This document shows, piece after piece, positions 7,197 to 17,194 of a DNA stretch of 37,635 nucleotides (position 1 is its first letter; the number at the start of each line of letters is the position of its first letter). Origin of the DNA: Acidobacteriota bacterium (GTDB lineage: Bacteria > Acidobacteriota > Blastocatellia > Pyrinomonadales > Pyrinomonadaceae). The notes under the pieces were generated by a model, which saw only the letters and a list, made by a program, of their open reading frames with translations, searched no databases and had not been told where the DNA came from. The position numbers and the translations under genes were made by a program. The DNA lies in assembly GCA_003222845.1 (NCBI GenBank), contig QHXG01000186.1, positions 1 to 37,635 on the forward strand, read 5' to 3'.

Positions 7197-9242
7197 ATGA
7201 AGAACCGAAGAACACTTATGACCCCTGCCATATTGCGCTTGCTGATCGCTTTGGCGATCGCTGGTGGGCTCTCAGCGCAAACCGTGGCGCAAACGCCCGG
7301 TGGCACTTCGATTTCGAACCAGGCCAGCGCAACCTATTCTGACGGCACCAACAGTTACTCGACGGTTTCGAACACTGTGACGGTGACTGTTTCGAACGTT
7401 TCGGGCCTGGCTATTACGCCAGATGCCGGAACCAATTCGGGCATCGTAGCCGGACAGACGGGAGTGATCTTCAATTTCACTGTGACAAACACCGGCAACT
7501 TTAGCGACAACGTTCACTTTGTCCCGGGAAGTGCTCACCTGAGCGGGACCAGTCCCGCCGCGATTACGCGCGCTGTTATAGACGTGGATAATAACGGCAG
7601 CATCAACGCTGGCGACACCGATATCCTGGGAGCTGCCGTGGATTCCGCGCTTATTGCACAGAACGCATCGATCCACGTCCTGGTTGAGGTCAGCGTCAAT
7701 GCCGGTGCTACGCCAAGCCAGAGCGTTCAAGTGTTGCTAGGTGACGCTGGCGGAAGTTCGCCTTTTGACAACCAACCGGTTGCCGCACCCAACACAAATG
7801 AAGTGCGAACTGTTTCTACTTCATCCGTAAACGGGCAGCGCGAAGCTCGCGGCGACATCTCGGCTTCAGTTATTGACGATGCGCTGCTGAAGCTGACGCT
7901 CACCGCTCCGACTGGACCAGTGCCTGTCGGTTCCGACATTACGTACACGTGGCAGGTATGCAACACGGGCTCGCAACCAGCTTCAGGTGTGACACTGAAT
8001 GGCTCGACGCAGGTCTTTATCATCGTGCCGATTCCAGTGAACACGGTGTTGAAGTCGGGACAGACTTTCCCCGCGGGCACGCTTTATGCCGACAAGACGA
8101 GTAGTCCGCTGTCGGTTGCGCCTTTATCGGCTACATGGAGCGCGACGCCTCCATCACCGCTCTCGAATACGTCGCGCATTGCTTTTCCGGTCGGCTCGAG
8201 TCTGGCGGCGGGCGCCTGCAGTTCGCTGGTCAATATGAATATGATCGTAACGATCGACACCGGTATCAGTGCCTCAAGTACGATTGACGAAATCGGAGAC
8301 GTATTTGGCAAGAATAGCCTGGGCACGAATATTACGGACCAGTCGGGTGACAACACGGCGAACAATGGCGACGGCAACGCCAACTTCGACGAAACCTACG
8401 TCGCCGGACCCGGCCATGGTGTGATTTGGCGAACTACGCTAACGCAAGCCGGTGCCGTTTTGATTGGGCCGAGCGGCGCGCCCGGCGCGGTTGGCCCGAC
8501 CGACAACAACGATGACTACAGCAACAAGAGCGTCAACACCGGCATCGGCGGCGTTGCACCAGGCGGCGTCACGACCGCGTCCGGCCAAATCGTTTACGTC
8601 AACACGATTCAGAACACCGGTAATGCGAACGACACGTTTACGATTGACGCGCCGACAGTTCCGGCAGGCTTCACCGTCGAAGTCTCTACCAACGGCGGCG
8701 CCAGCTATACAACAGTGTCGGGCGGTGGATCGGTTTCGCTCGCGATTGGTTTCGGTGCTTCCGCGAATATCAACGTTCGCATCACGGAGCCTGCGGGCCA
8801 GACCGTGCTCACGGGTTACGACACTGTGATCCGCGCAACTTCAACCAACACGCCAGCGTCCTTCAACAAGACGATTGATCGCCTCTACACCGGCTTTGTT
8901 CGATTGGACAAATCTTCCAGTGTCAGCAATTCAACGGGGGTTGGCGGCGCAACCGACGCGGTTCCGGGCGCGGTCATCACCTACAACATCACATACTCGA
9001 ACGTCTCGAGTGCGAACGGCGACGTCAACTGCGTCAAGTTGACAGCGAGCAACCTGGTCATCACGGAAGACGGACTGGCAGCGCCCAATAATTGGGGAAC
9101 GTTTACAGCCGGCAGCGGCACGCCGAGCGATTCAGGTTCAGGCACGGTGGCCACGGTCAGCGCGACGAAGTACACCGACACCGTGGCTTCGCTAGCCCCA
9201 GGCGCATCCGCGATCTTCACGTTCAAGCGTGCGATTAACTAA
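7197..9242 (+). CDS. Secreted DUF11-repeat protein
   Basis: MKNRRTLMTPAILRLLIALAIAGGLSAQTVAQ signal peptide, then repeated DUF11-type segments (ITYTWQVCNTGSQPASGVTL, IVYVNTIQNTGNANDTFTI, VITYNITYSNVSSANGD). No recognisable C-terminal sorting tail. Confidence 0.8.
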   Translation: MKNRRTLMTPAILRLLIALAIAGGLSAQTVAQTPGGTSISNQASATYSDGTNSYSTVSNTVTVTVSNVSGLAITPDAGTNSGIVAGQTGVIFNFTVTNTGNFSDNVHFVPGSAHLSGTSPAAITRAVIDVDNNGSINAGDTDILGAAVDSALIAQNASIHVLVEVSVNAGATPSQSVQVLLGDAGGSSPFDNQPVAAPNTNEVRTVSTSSVNGQREARGDISASVIDDALLKLTLTAPTGPVPVGSDITYTWQVCNTGSQPASGVTLNGSTQVFIIVPIPVNTVLKSGQTFPAGTLYADKTSSPLSVAPLSATWSATPPSPLSNTSRIAFPVGSSLAAGACSSLVNMNMIVTIDTGISASSTIDEIGDVFGKNSLGTNITDQSGDNTANNGDGNANFDETYVAGPGHGVIWRTTLTQAGAVLIGPSGAPGAVGPTDNNDDYSNKSVNTGIGGVAPGGVTTASGQIVYVNTIQNTGNANDTFTIDAPTVPAGFTVEVSTNGGASYTTVSGGGSVSLAIGFGASANINVRITEPAGQTVLTGYDTVIRATSTNTPASFNKTIDRLYTGFVRLDKSSSVSNSTGVGGATDAVPGAVITYNITYSNVSSANGDVNCVKLTASNLVITEDGLAAPNNWGTFTAGSGTPSDSGSGTVATVSATKYTDTVASLAPGASAIFTFKRAIN

Positions 9243-9386
9243 GACGGCGCTTAGGGCGTCCTGCAACGTCAGCGGAAGCGGCGCGGAGGTTTCTGGATCT
9301 GCCATCGGAAACCGACGGGCCGCTTCTGAGCAATTAGGAAGCAGCCGGCAAAGAGTTCTCGGCCCCTTGAAACGTCCACTTTTCTC

Positions 9387-12300
9387 ATGTTGAGCACTCG
9401 ATCAAAGACAATCGCAATCGTCTCGATATTGGTGACGATATTGCTTAGTGGGTCAGCGGAATTGTGGGCGCGCGCTTTCGATGATCCAACCAATGGCGGC
9501 ACGATTATTTCCAATCGCGCCGAAGCGACTTACCAGAACGCGGCGGGCGAGAATTTCACCACCGTCTCGGAAACGGTCACGGTGACCGTGCAGACGGTTG
9601 TAAGTCTTGCCATCACGCCCGACGAGACCTCTCCGTCCAACACGGTCTCGCCGCACGCGCAGGTGACCCGTCTCTTTCGCGTCTGCAACAGCGGCAATTA
9701 TTCTGACAGCTTCACGTTGACGCGTGCTGATATCACGGCGCCGGCAACCATTAAAGCGTTCTACTTCGATAATGACGGCAGCGGAACAGTAAGCGACGGC
9801 GATACCCAAGTGCGCGTGAATGAAACCGTTTCGCCGCAATTGACGGCCGGTGGTTGTCTGGACGTGCTCGCTTTAATTGAAACCAACGACGCGGCGCCGC
9901 AAAGCACGATCACGATTAGGATTACGGCGCGCTCGAACGCCGCGAATGCGGCCAACGGTCGCGCGGAAGACACGGGCACGATCATCAATGCGGTCGGTCA
10001 GGGCGCGTTTCTGACTAGTCCCGACAATCCGAATCTTGTTCCCACCAAGTTGGTTAATGGACTGGCTAAGGTCGTGGTAAGTTCCGGCGGACAGTTCACT
10101 TACACCATCGCTTTAAAGAACAGCGGCGAGAGTCCGGCGCAAAATGTCATCGTCGATGATCAATTGCCAGCGGCAATCGACTATGTCAGCGGTTCGCTGC
10201 AACTCAACGACCGCAGTCTTCCCGACGAGGGCAGCGAATCCTCGGTTCGTGACAATCACATTCGAGTGTTCATAGCTCGGATAAACGCGGGCGAGATCTT
10301 TCGCATCAGTTTTGCTGCACGCCTCGCGCGTTCTATCGCCGGTGGTGGCGGAGTTGTGAATACCGCGAGCTTCACCGCCGACAATATCCCTCCCGTCCAG
10401 AGCAGCCCGGCTACGGTGGTGATCGATCCTTTCGGCTTTGTCTTCGCCGGTCGCGCTGGCAGGTCGGCGCCAATTGCGGGCGCGCGCGTTGAAGTATTGC
10501 AAGACCAGGGTGGCGAGAATCTCTTGCGCTTGCCGCCGGACACCGGCTTCACCCCGAATGAAAAAAACCAAAATCCATTCTCGAGCGATGGACAGGGACG
10601 CTTCGGTTTCACACTCAGTGCCGACGAGATGGGCAGTGCGACCACCACGGCGAATTACTTCTTGCGAGTTATCGCGCAGGGTTATGTCAGCCGTCTGATG
10701 CAGCTTGGTCTGCGCCCGACTCAGCCGGGGTTGTTTACTTTGACGATTCACGCGCTTGACAACCAGCCGCTGGCCATAGCCGGGGGGTTCGACCTGGTGC
10801 GCGAGGACGTTCGCATCAACGACCTTGCCACGCTGGCGCTGAACGTCCCGATGTTCGAACCGGGCGGTTTGCAGATCGTCAAATCAGCCGATCGTGCGCG
10901 GGCAGAAATTGGCGACACGATCACCTATCGAATCGAAGTTCATAATCCTACCGCGACTTCGATAAATGATGTGACCGTCGAGGATCGTCTGCCACCTTCG
11001 TTCAATTATGCTCAGGGGAGTGCGTTATTCGGTTTTGGCTCTGGTTCCGATCGGCTAATCGAGCCGGAAGTTCAGGGCGACATTTTACGTTTTCATCTCG
11101 GTGAGATTCCGCACGGCGCGACCGCGCACGTGCTCTATCGCGTGCGAGTGGGCGCCAACGCCAATGAAGGCGAGCAGGAGAATCTGGCCGTCGCATCCGG
11201 TGCTTTTGATTCCGGAGAAAGAGTCACGACAGCCCCGGCCCGCGCCGTTGTTCTCGTCTCCAGCGGGGTTTTCTCGACCCGGCAGGTCCTGATTGGCCGC
11301 GTCTTCGTTGACACGAATGGCGACGGACATTTCGATCACAGCGATCGGCCGATGCCAGGCGTGCGGCTGTACCTGAGCAACGGCCAATCGGTAATCACCG
11401 ATTCGGCAGGACTATACAGTTTTCCTTCACTCGGAGATGGTCCGCAGGTGATCTCGCTGGATCCGGTGACATTGCCGACGGGCTATACACTGTCTGATGG
11501 CGGCAGAGAATCCGGGAAGAGTTGGACGCGTCTGTTACGCACGCCGATTGGCGGCGGGGCTTTACTACTACAGAACTTTGCGCTGTTAGCGTCAGTTCGA
11601 CCTGTGTCAGCGGGTGGGTCAACCTCGCCCTCATTACCACCTAAATCGGTTAGTAACTCCAGCGACGAACTGAAGTTTGTCGGACAACCGGGAACTTACG
11701 AGGTTGCGGCGAAGGATAACGTTGCAGCCGTCACGCCTGGTGCCGTGCACGTGATTTCGCCAGCGCCTAACTCAGTGGCGATGTCACCCGGTTTGCAAAT
11801 CGAAGCGCGCGTGGCTTTGGACTGGTCGGTCAAGGCGGAAGTCAACGGCGAGCAAGTTTCTGATAAGAACATAGGGGTCCGGAGTTTGGATCACAAGAAC
11901 CAAGTGTCGACGTTCACCTTCGTTGGCATCAGCGTCAAGCCCGGACCAAACCGAATTCGTTGCACCGCGATTGGTGCTAACGGCGTCGTTGGTCGCGCGG
12001 AGGAGTTAGTCGTTATGGGCCGCGGCCCGGCGCGTCGTCTCGAGATCGTTTCTGAAAGATCTGAAATTCAGTCTGGTGGGAATGATTCTTCGATCATTCG
12101 GGTCAAGGCTTTCGATCAGTGGGGCAATCCGGCGCTCGACGGCGAGATTGGTATTGAGACTTCGCTGGGGCAATTGCGGCGGCTGAACGACAAGGCGAGC
12201 GAGATACAAACCTCTTCAGCGCTCGTCACGCAAAAACCTGTCGAGGTGGTTGGGCCCGCCAGTTCACAGATTGTGGTTCAGCTCGAAGGCGGCGAGGCGA

Positions 12301-14915
12301 CGCTAAAGCTGTTCAGCTCCGGTGCGCCTGGAGAAGCGCGACTGCGCGCCCAAACCGGACAGATCGAAGCGCAAGAGCAAGTTCATATCACCTCCGAAAT
12401 GCGCAAGAGTATTCTAGTCGGCTTTGGCGAGATGAGTTTCGGGAACAGCATTCCCGAAGTCGGCTTACGCGGCGAGCAGGGTAACTTTCGCAAGCGCGTC
12501 AGCCTCTTTTACAGCGGGCGCGTTCTTGGCAATAACATGCTGACGCTCTCGTACGATTCGCAGCGGCCCATCAACCGTACTGCGGGCCGCGATCGGATTT
12601 TTCAACTCGATCCGCTGGATCGCGTCTACCCGCTGTTCGGCGATTCGTCCACGCGTTATGAAGCCGCCGCATCCAATTCAAAACTTTACCTGCGAGTCGA
12701 TCACAAACGTTCGTACGCAATGTTCGGCGATTTTGAAACGGACATGAGCGCGCCGCTGATGGGGTACGCACGCAAGCTGACCGGTATCAAAGCGCATCTT
12801 GAGAATTCTCGCGGCGACTTCGTCACCGTAACGGGCGCGCGTCCCGACACCGCGTTCGCCCGCGACGTCTTTCCGGCGGGAACTTTCGGCATCATGCAGC
12901 TTTCAAATACAGAGATCCTGACGGGCTCGGAAGTTGTCTTGCTCGAAGTACGCGATAGACGTAATCCGGAGGCGATCATCTCGCACGAAACGCTGACCCG
13001 ATCAATTGATTACAATCTCGACGCGCTCACCGGACGCCTGTTTCTGCTTCGTTACATCTCGACGTTCGATTCACTCTTGAATCTCACACAGATAGTCGTC
13101 ACCTATGAACATCGCGCAACCAGCTTGAACTCAGCCGTCTACACAGCTCGTGCGCGCCGGAACTTCCAGGGCATTGGATTAAAGCTCGGGCTGTCAGCCG
13201 TGCTCCAACGGCAACCGGACGAAGCAGATTTTGCGCTCGGTGGAGTTGACGCAGAAAAGACTCTGCCTCGCGGCGGCTCGCTGCAACTCGCCTGGGCGCG
13301 CAGCCAGGGAGAGATTTTGGGAACCGGCAATGTGCTGGGCACGGCCGGAGACAACAAGCATGACGGCGATGCGTACCAACTAACGCTGACGCAGCCGCTC
13401 CCGTTCCTCGGTGCCACCGTGCGGGCGCATTACCTGAACGCCTCGTCGGGTTTCTTCAATCCCTTCGGCGGCACGATTACGCCCGGCTCGCGTCGTGGCG
13501 AGTTGACGCTAGAAATGAAACCGCTCAAGAATTCGACGCTGCGTTTCGGTGCGACAAGCGAACGTAATAAGACGGCCAACGTTGATAACGGACGTCTGAC
13601 TTTTTCCGCTGCCTGGGACCAAGTTCTGAGCGATCGCATTCGTTTCCACCTGGGCTTCGATCATCGCGCCTTCACCGACAACCTGAACGACAAGACGACC
13701 GATTCAAACCTGATTACTGCGGGTGCGGAAGTGCAGGCTACGGACAAACTGCAATTCTCGGTTAAGCGCGAACAGAATTTGAGCGATGCCGATCCAACTT
13801 ATCCGACGCAGACGATCCTCGGCGCGACTTATCAGGTCAATGCCTTGACCAAGCTTTTCTTCACGCAAAGGTTGGCCGCCACGCCCATCACTCCGATTGG
13901 CGATTTCACGACCAACGGATTCGCAGTCTCTTCGTCGCGGCGCGAAACTGCTTTTGGTGTCGAGACGCGTTTCGGCAAGCACACTTCGATGACAGGGCGC
14001 TATCAACTCGAGAACGGAATCAACGGCACGGACAGTTTTGCCGTGATTGGGTTGCAGGATCGTCTGCCACTGACAAAGAAGTTGTCGCTTGATCTAGGCT
14101 TTGAGCGCGGTTTCCACCTGCTCGGTCCAAATCAGAGCTTTAACAGCGCGACGTTGGGGTTTGGCTGGCAGCCGAATTCTGATCTCCGCGCCACGGCCCG
14201 TTACGAGTACCGCGATCGCGGCGGCGTCGGACAACTGTTCGCCGCGGGTGTGGCGGGTAAACTGAGCGAAGGCATCACGGCGCTCTCGCGTTTTCAATTT
14301 TCACGCGGCGCGTTTAGCGGCAAATCAAACTCTGCGCTCGAAGGTACCGCAGCGCTGGCGATACGCCCGCTCGATTCCGATCGCACCGGCATCCTTTTCA
14401 GCTATACGCATCGTTCGCTGATTCAGGACGCAACCTCGTCAACTCCGACCCGCGCTCGCATCGATTCGCTGGCGAGCGATGGTTATCGTCGAGTGACTGA
14501 GCGGCTCGAACTATACGGACGATTCGCGCTGCGCTTCAGCGCCGATGGCCAACCTCAGCTACCTTTTGTTTCGACGCTCAGCCTGCTGACGCAAGCACGC
14601 GCGCAATACCTGCTGGCGCGCCGTTGGGATTGGGCGGTCGAGACGCGGATGATGTTCCAACCTTCGTCGCACACCACGCGCCACACCTATGCAACCGAAC
14701 TCGGATTCTGGCTGCTTCCGGATATGAGACTGGGCGGCGGCTATAATTTCACCGCGGCGCGAGAACCCGCCGGCGCGATGATTCTCCCAACCCGACGTGG
14801 CTTTTATTTCACCATCTCTTCAAAGCTGTCGAATCTTTTCGATTTGTTTGGAACTTCAAAAGCAGGGCTCGTGAACTCAACCGATAATCCAATCAGCACC
14901 GAAAAGGAAAAATAG
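9387..14915 (+). CDS. Giant surface protein: DUF11 repeats, SdrD-B-like repeat, C-terminal outer-membrane beta-barrel-like region
   Basis: Signal peptide; DUF11 segments (FTYTIALKNSGESPAQNVIVDDQLPAAIDYVSGS; ITYRIEVHNPTATSINDVTVEDRLPPSFNY); B-repeat-like FVDTNGDGHFDHSDRPMPGVRLYLSNG; C-terminal ~850 aa of alternating aromatic/polar strands ending in GFYFTISSKLSNLFDLFG... Confidence 0.8.
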   Translation: MLSTRSKTIAIVSILVTILLSGSAELWARAFDDPTNGGTIISNRAEATYQNAAGENFTTVSETVTVTVQTVVSLAITPDETSPSNTVSPHAQVTRLFRVCNSGNYSDSFTLTRADITAPATIKAFYFDNDGSGTVSDGDTQVRVNETVSPQLTAGGCLDVLALIETNDAAPQSTITIRITARSNAANAANGRAEDTGTIINAVGQGAFLTSPDNPNLVPTKLVNGLAKVVVSSGGQFTYTIALKNSGESPAQNVIVDDQLPAAIDYVSGSLQLNDRSLPDEGSESSVRDNHIRVFIARINAGEIFRISFAARLARSIAGGGGVVNTASFTADNIPPVQSSPATVVIDPFGFVFAGRAGRSAPIAGARVEVLQDQGGENLLRLPPDTGFTPNEKNQNPFSSDGQGRFGFTLSADEMGSATTTANYFLRVIAQGYVSRLMQLGLRPTQPGLFTLTIHALDNQPLAIAGGFDLVREDVRINDLATLALNVPMFEPGGLQIVKSADRARAEIGDTITYRIEVHNPTATSINDVTVEDRLPPSFNYAQGSALFGFGSGSDRLIEPEVQGDILRFHLGEIPHGATAHVLYRVRVGANANEGEQENLAVASGAFDSGERVTTAPARAVVLVSSGVFSTRQVLIGRVFVDTNGDGHFDHSDRPMPGVRLYLSNGQSVITDSAGLYSFPSLGDGPQVISLDPVTLPTGYTLSDGGRESGKSWTRLLRTPIGGGALLLQNFALLASVRPVSAGGSTSPSLPPKSVSNSSDELKFVGQPGTYEVAAKDNVAAVTPGAVHVISPAPNSVAMSPGLQIEARVALDWSVKAEVNGEQVSDKNIGVRSLDHKNQVSTFTFVGISVKPGPNRIRCTAIGANGVVGRAEELVVMGRGPARRLEIVSERSEIQSGGNDSSIIRVKAFDQWGNPALDGEIGIETSLGQLRRLNDKASEIQTSSALVTQKPVEVVGPASSQIVVQLEGGEATLKLFSSGAPGEARLRAQTGQIEAQEQVHITSEMRKSILVGFGEMSFGNSIPEVGLRGEQGNFRKRVSLFYSGRVLGNNMLTLSYDSQRPINRTAGRDRIFQLDPLDRVYPLFGDSSTRYEAAASNSKLYLRVDHKRSYAMFGDFETDMSAPLMGYARKLTGIKAHLENSRGDFVTVTGARPDTAFARDVFPAGTFGIMQLSNTEILTGSEVVLLEVRDRRNPEAIISHETLTRSIDYNLDALTGRLFLLRYISTFDSLLNLTQIVVTYEHRATSLNSAVYTARARRNFQGIGLKLGLSAVLQRQPDEADFALGGVDAEKTLPRGGSLQLAWARSQGEILGTGNVLGTAGDNKHDGDAYQLTLTQPLPFLGATVRAHYLNASSGFFNPFGGTITPGSRRGELTLEMKPLKNSTLRFGATSERNKTANVDNGRLTFSAAWDQVLSDRIRFHLGFDHRAFTDNLNDKTTDSNLITAGAEVQATDKLQFSVKREQNLSDADPTYPTQTILGATYQVNALTKLFFTQRLAATPITPIGDFTTNGFAVSSSRRETAFGVETRFGKHTSMTGRYQLENGINGTDSFAVIGLQDRLPLTKKLSLDLGFERGFHLLGPNQSFNSATLGFGWQPNSDLRATARYEYRDRGGVGQLFAAGVAGKLSEGITALSRFQFSRGAFSGKSNSALEGTAALAIRPLDSDRTGILFSYTHRSLIQDATSSTPTRARIDSLASDGYRRVTERLELYGRFALRFSADGQPQLPFVSTLSLLTQARAQYLLARRWDWAVETRMMFQPSSHTTRHTYATELGFWLLPDMRLGGGYNFTAAREPAGAMILPTRRGFYFTISSKLSNLFDLFGTSKAGLVNSTDNPISTEKEK
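11663..11686. repeat. Family C short palindrome within coding sequence
   Basis: cgacgaactgaagtttgtcggaca, 23/24 identical to cgacaaactgaagtttgtcggaca at 25408-25431. Confidence 0.7.
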
Positions 14916-14938
14916 TTCAGACTGCTATCGGAACCGTA

Positions 14939-16250
14939 GTGATGAGATCCAGAGCTTTCAAACCATCCCGCGTCAGGCTGAACGTTCTTGTCCTGCGAGT
15001 TTTTCTCGTGGCGCTGTTCTTGGTGTGCGGCGTACAGAGCGTATATGCGGGGCTCACCGTTACGCCGGTTTCGTGGAACGTCGTCGGCCTCGACAGCAAT
15101 AACACCACTATAGGACCAGACACATTTCAAATTGGCGCGCGCGTCTGTAACACGGGTGGAACCGCCGTCAGCAACGTTGTCGGCGATTTCATTTGGGATA
15201 GCACTAACGTCTTTATCAATCTGAGCGGCGCGAGTACTCTTAACCTTAGCTCGCTGAATGCCGGCGCCTGCACGGACTTCTACTATCCGGTAACCATTAC
15301 CCGGAGCTCACTTGCTTACAACGCGACTCGGAGTTACCACATCGCGGTGAGCGCAACGGGCATCTCGACGATTACTACGCCGACGCCGCGCGAGATTTAC
15401 GTCGAGAAAATCATTTCGCAAAACCGCAATTCAGTACAGTCAATCGTTGGTCCTACTACCGTCTATGTCGGGCAGACTTATACCTATACAGTTAATGCCA
15501 CCACCGCAACTCAGGGTTACGAACAACTCGAGGCTTTTCTTAGTGATTTTTCAGGTACAGGCAATCGCGACGACATATACGTCGCCGCCCGCGGCAACCA
15601 ACGATAAGTTTTACGCGGACGCTTGCGGTTGGGATAACAATCCTTTGAGCGCGACCTACCGCAGTTGCATTGGCCCGGCGAACTATTCCGGCGGCAAAGC
15701 CGGCGGCACCATTAGCTCAACCTACACGGTAAAGATTCTATCGACGGGCGTAACGACGGCGTCGGCGTTGATTATGGATTTCTCCGGCAGTAGCTATCAT
15801 TACAATAACGACTTTGGCCTGGGCGTTAATTCCATCACTATTATTGCGATCCCGGCGCCAGTGCCCAACGTCGGACTTCAGAAATCCGTCAGCCCAACCA
15901 GCCCGGCGCAATTGATACCCGGCGCGGATCTCGTTTATGCGATCGCCTTCACGAACAGCGGTACCGCGAGCGCTTCCAGTTTGGTGGTCACAGATCCCAT
16001 TCCCGCCAATACCGATTTCAAGGTTGGATCAGTGACCAGTTCGCTGGGGACGACGGGCTTGACCGTGGCGGTTGCGTATTCAAACAACGGCGGGAGCACC
16101 TGGACCTACACACCGGTGAGCGGTGGCGGCGGCGCATCGTCCGGCTATGATCGGAACGTTACGAACATCAAGTGGACCTTTACTGGAAGTCTAAGCCAAA
16201 CCTCACCGAACAACACCGGCAACGTGGGGTTCACTTCACGGATTCGATAA
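14939..16250 (+). pseudogene. DUF11-type secreted protein split by an apparent frameshift (ORFs 14939-15607 and 15447-16250)
   Basis: First ORF has signal peptide and ...ATQGYEQLEAFLSDF; continuation ...IFQVQAIATTYTSPPAATNDKFYADACGWDNNP...VPNVGLQKSVSPTSPAQLIPGADLVYAIAFTNSG is in the +1 frame. The change point is near 15535-15560. Confidence 0.7.
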
Positions 16251-16257
16251 CTGGATC

Positions 16258-17013
16258 CTACTGAATCACGAACACATCATCACCGACTGGCTGATTGAGC
16301 TTTACGTCTTTCACTTTGTATTCGGCGAAGAATGCGCCTGCAGGCATCTCAAGTCGCTGGGAAAAGCTCATTGGAACCAGCACGCCGTCAAAATCCTTGA
16401 ATTTTGAGTTCTCAGTTCCGAACAGGTATCCGTTGTAAGGGATCTTGTATTTCATCACGCGCGCCGTCGCCGGATCGACGTAAAAGTCAGTGGTGTTGCC
16501 GTCTGCATCAACAATGCGAAAGCCGAGCAACTTCTTATCGTTGGGCAACGCCGAAACCGTATAGCCCGGCTGATCGAATTTCGTGAGCACTGGCAAGCCG
16601 AACTTATTCGCCGGCGGCGTTTGCACTCCCGGAATCGAGCTGTATGATTGCTGCCCATCGTAGATCTGTTTGAACTTAAACATCGGACTCGCGTCGACAT
16701 CGAGCCGCATGCGTTCACCGGAGGTCACCAGCGCAAACTTTCCAGGGATCGATTGCGCACTGGTCGGGGCATACAGATCGACCGTGCCGAAGAGGACCAG
16801 GCTCTTAAGGTTTTTGAATTTGTCGCCGCCTTGCGCCGCCAGGGCCGCGCGAGCGAGTTCGAGCGGCGTACTGTTTGCCGTGATCGCAGGAGGCGCGGCG
16901 ATAGTACTGGTCGAGTTGGTTGGAGTTGGCTTTGCCGAGTTTGGCCCTTGAGCCATAACGGCAGTGCTAAGCAAGAATGTTAGGACGGCTAGCGTCGGGG
17001 CGCTTCTTTTCAT
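16258..17013 (-). CDS. Periplasmic LolA-like outer-membrane lipoprotein-sorting family protein
   Basis: AAGGAG before ATG at 17011-17013; MKRSAPTLAVLTFLLSTAVMAQ signal peptide; ALAAQGGDKFKNLKSLVLFGTVDLY...FYVDPATARVMKYKI pattern. Confidence 0.65.
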   Translation of the reverse strand: MKRSAPTLAVLTFLLSTAVMAQGPNSAKPTPTNSTSTIAAPPAITANSTPLELARAALAAQGGDKFKNLKSLVLFGTVDLYAPTSAQSIPGKFALVTSGERMRLDVDASPMFKFKQIYDGQQSYSSIPGVQTPPANKFGLPVLTKFDQPGYTVSALPNDKKLLGFRIVDADGNTTDFYVDPATARVMKYKIPYNGYLFGTENSKFKDFDGVLVPMSFSQRLEMPAGAFFAEYKVKDVKLNQPVGDDVFVIQ

Positions 17014-17028
17014 GGCGGACTCCTTTTC

Positions 17029-17170
17029 GGTTACAGAACCGCGAGCGGTAGCGACCGGCCTGGGTACGCAGGCGTCCCGCCTGCTCATGTGCATGCTGCC
17101 CATCGTCGATTAAGCAGGCGAGACGCCTGCGTACCCAGGGCCGGTGGCTACCGCTCGCGGTTCCGTAACC
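17029..17170. repeat. Family D long imperfect palindrome (arms 17029-17085 and 17113-17170)
   Basis: ggttacagaaccgcgagcggtagcgaccggcc-tgggtacgcaggcgtcccgcctgct versus reverse complement ggttacggaaccgcgagcggtagccaccggccctgggtacgcaggcgtctcgcctgct. Confidence 0.92.
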
Positions 17171-17194
17171 TATACGCGCCGACACTGATAAAGT

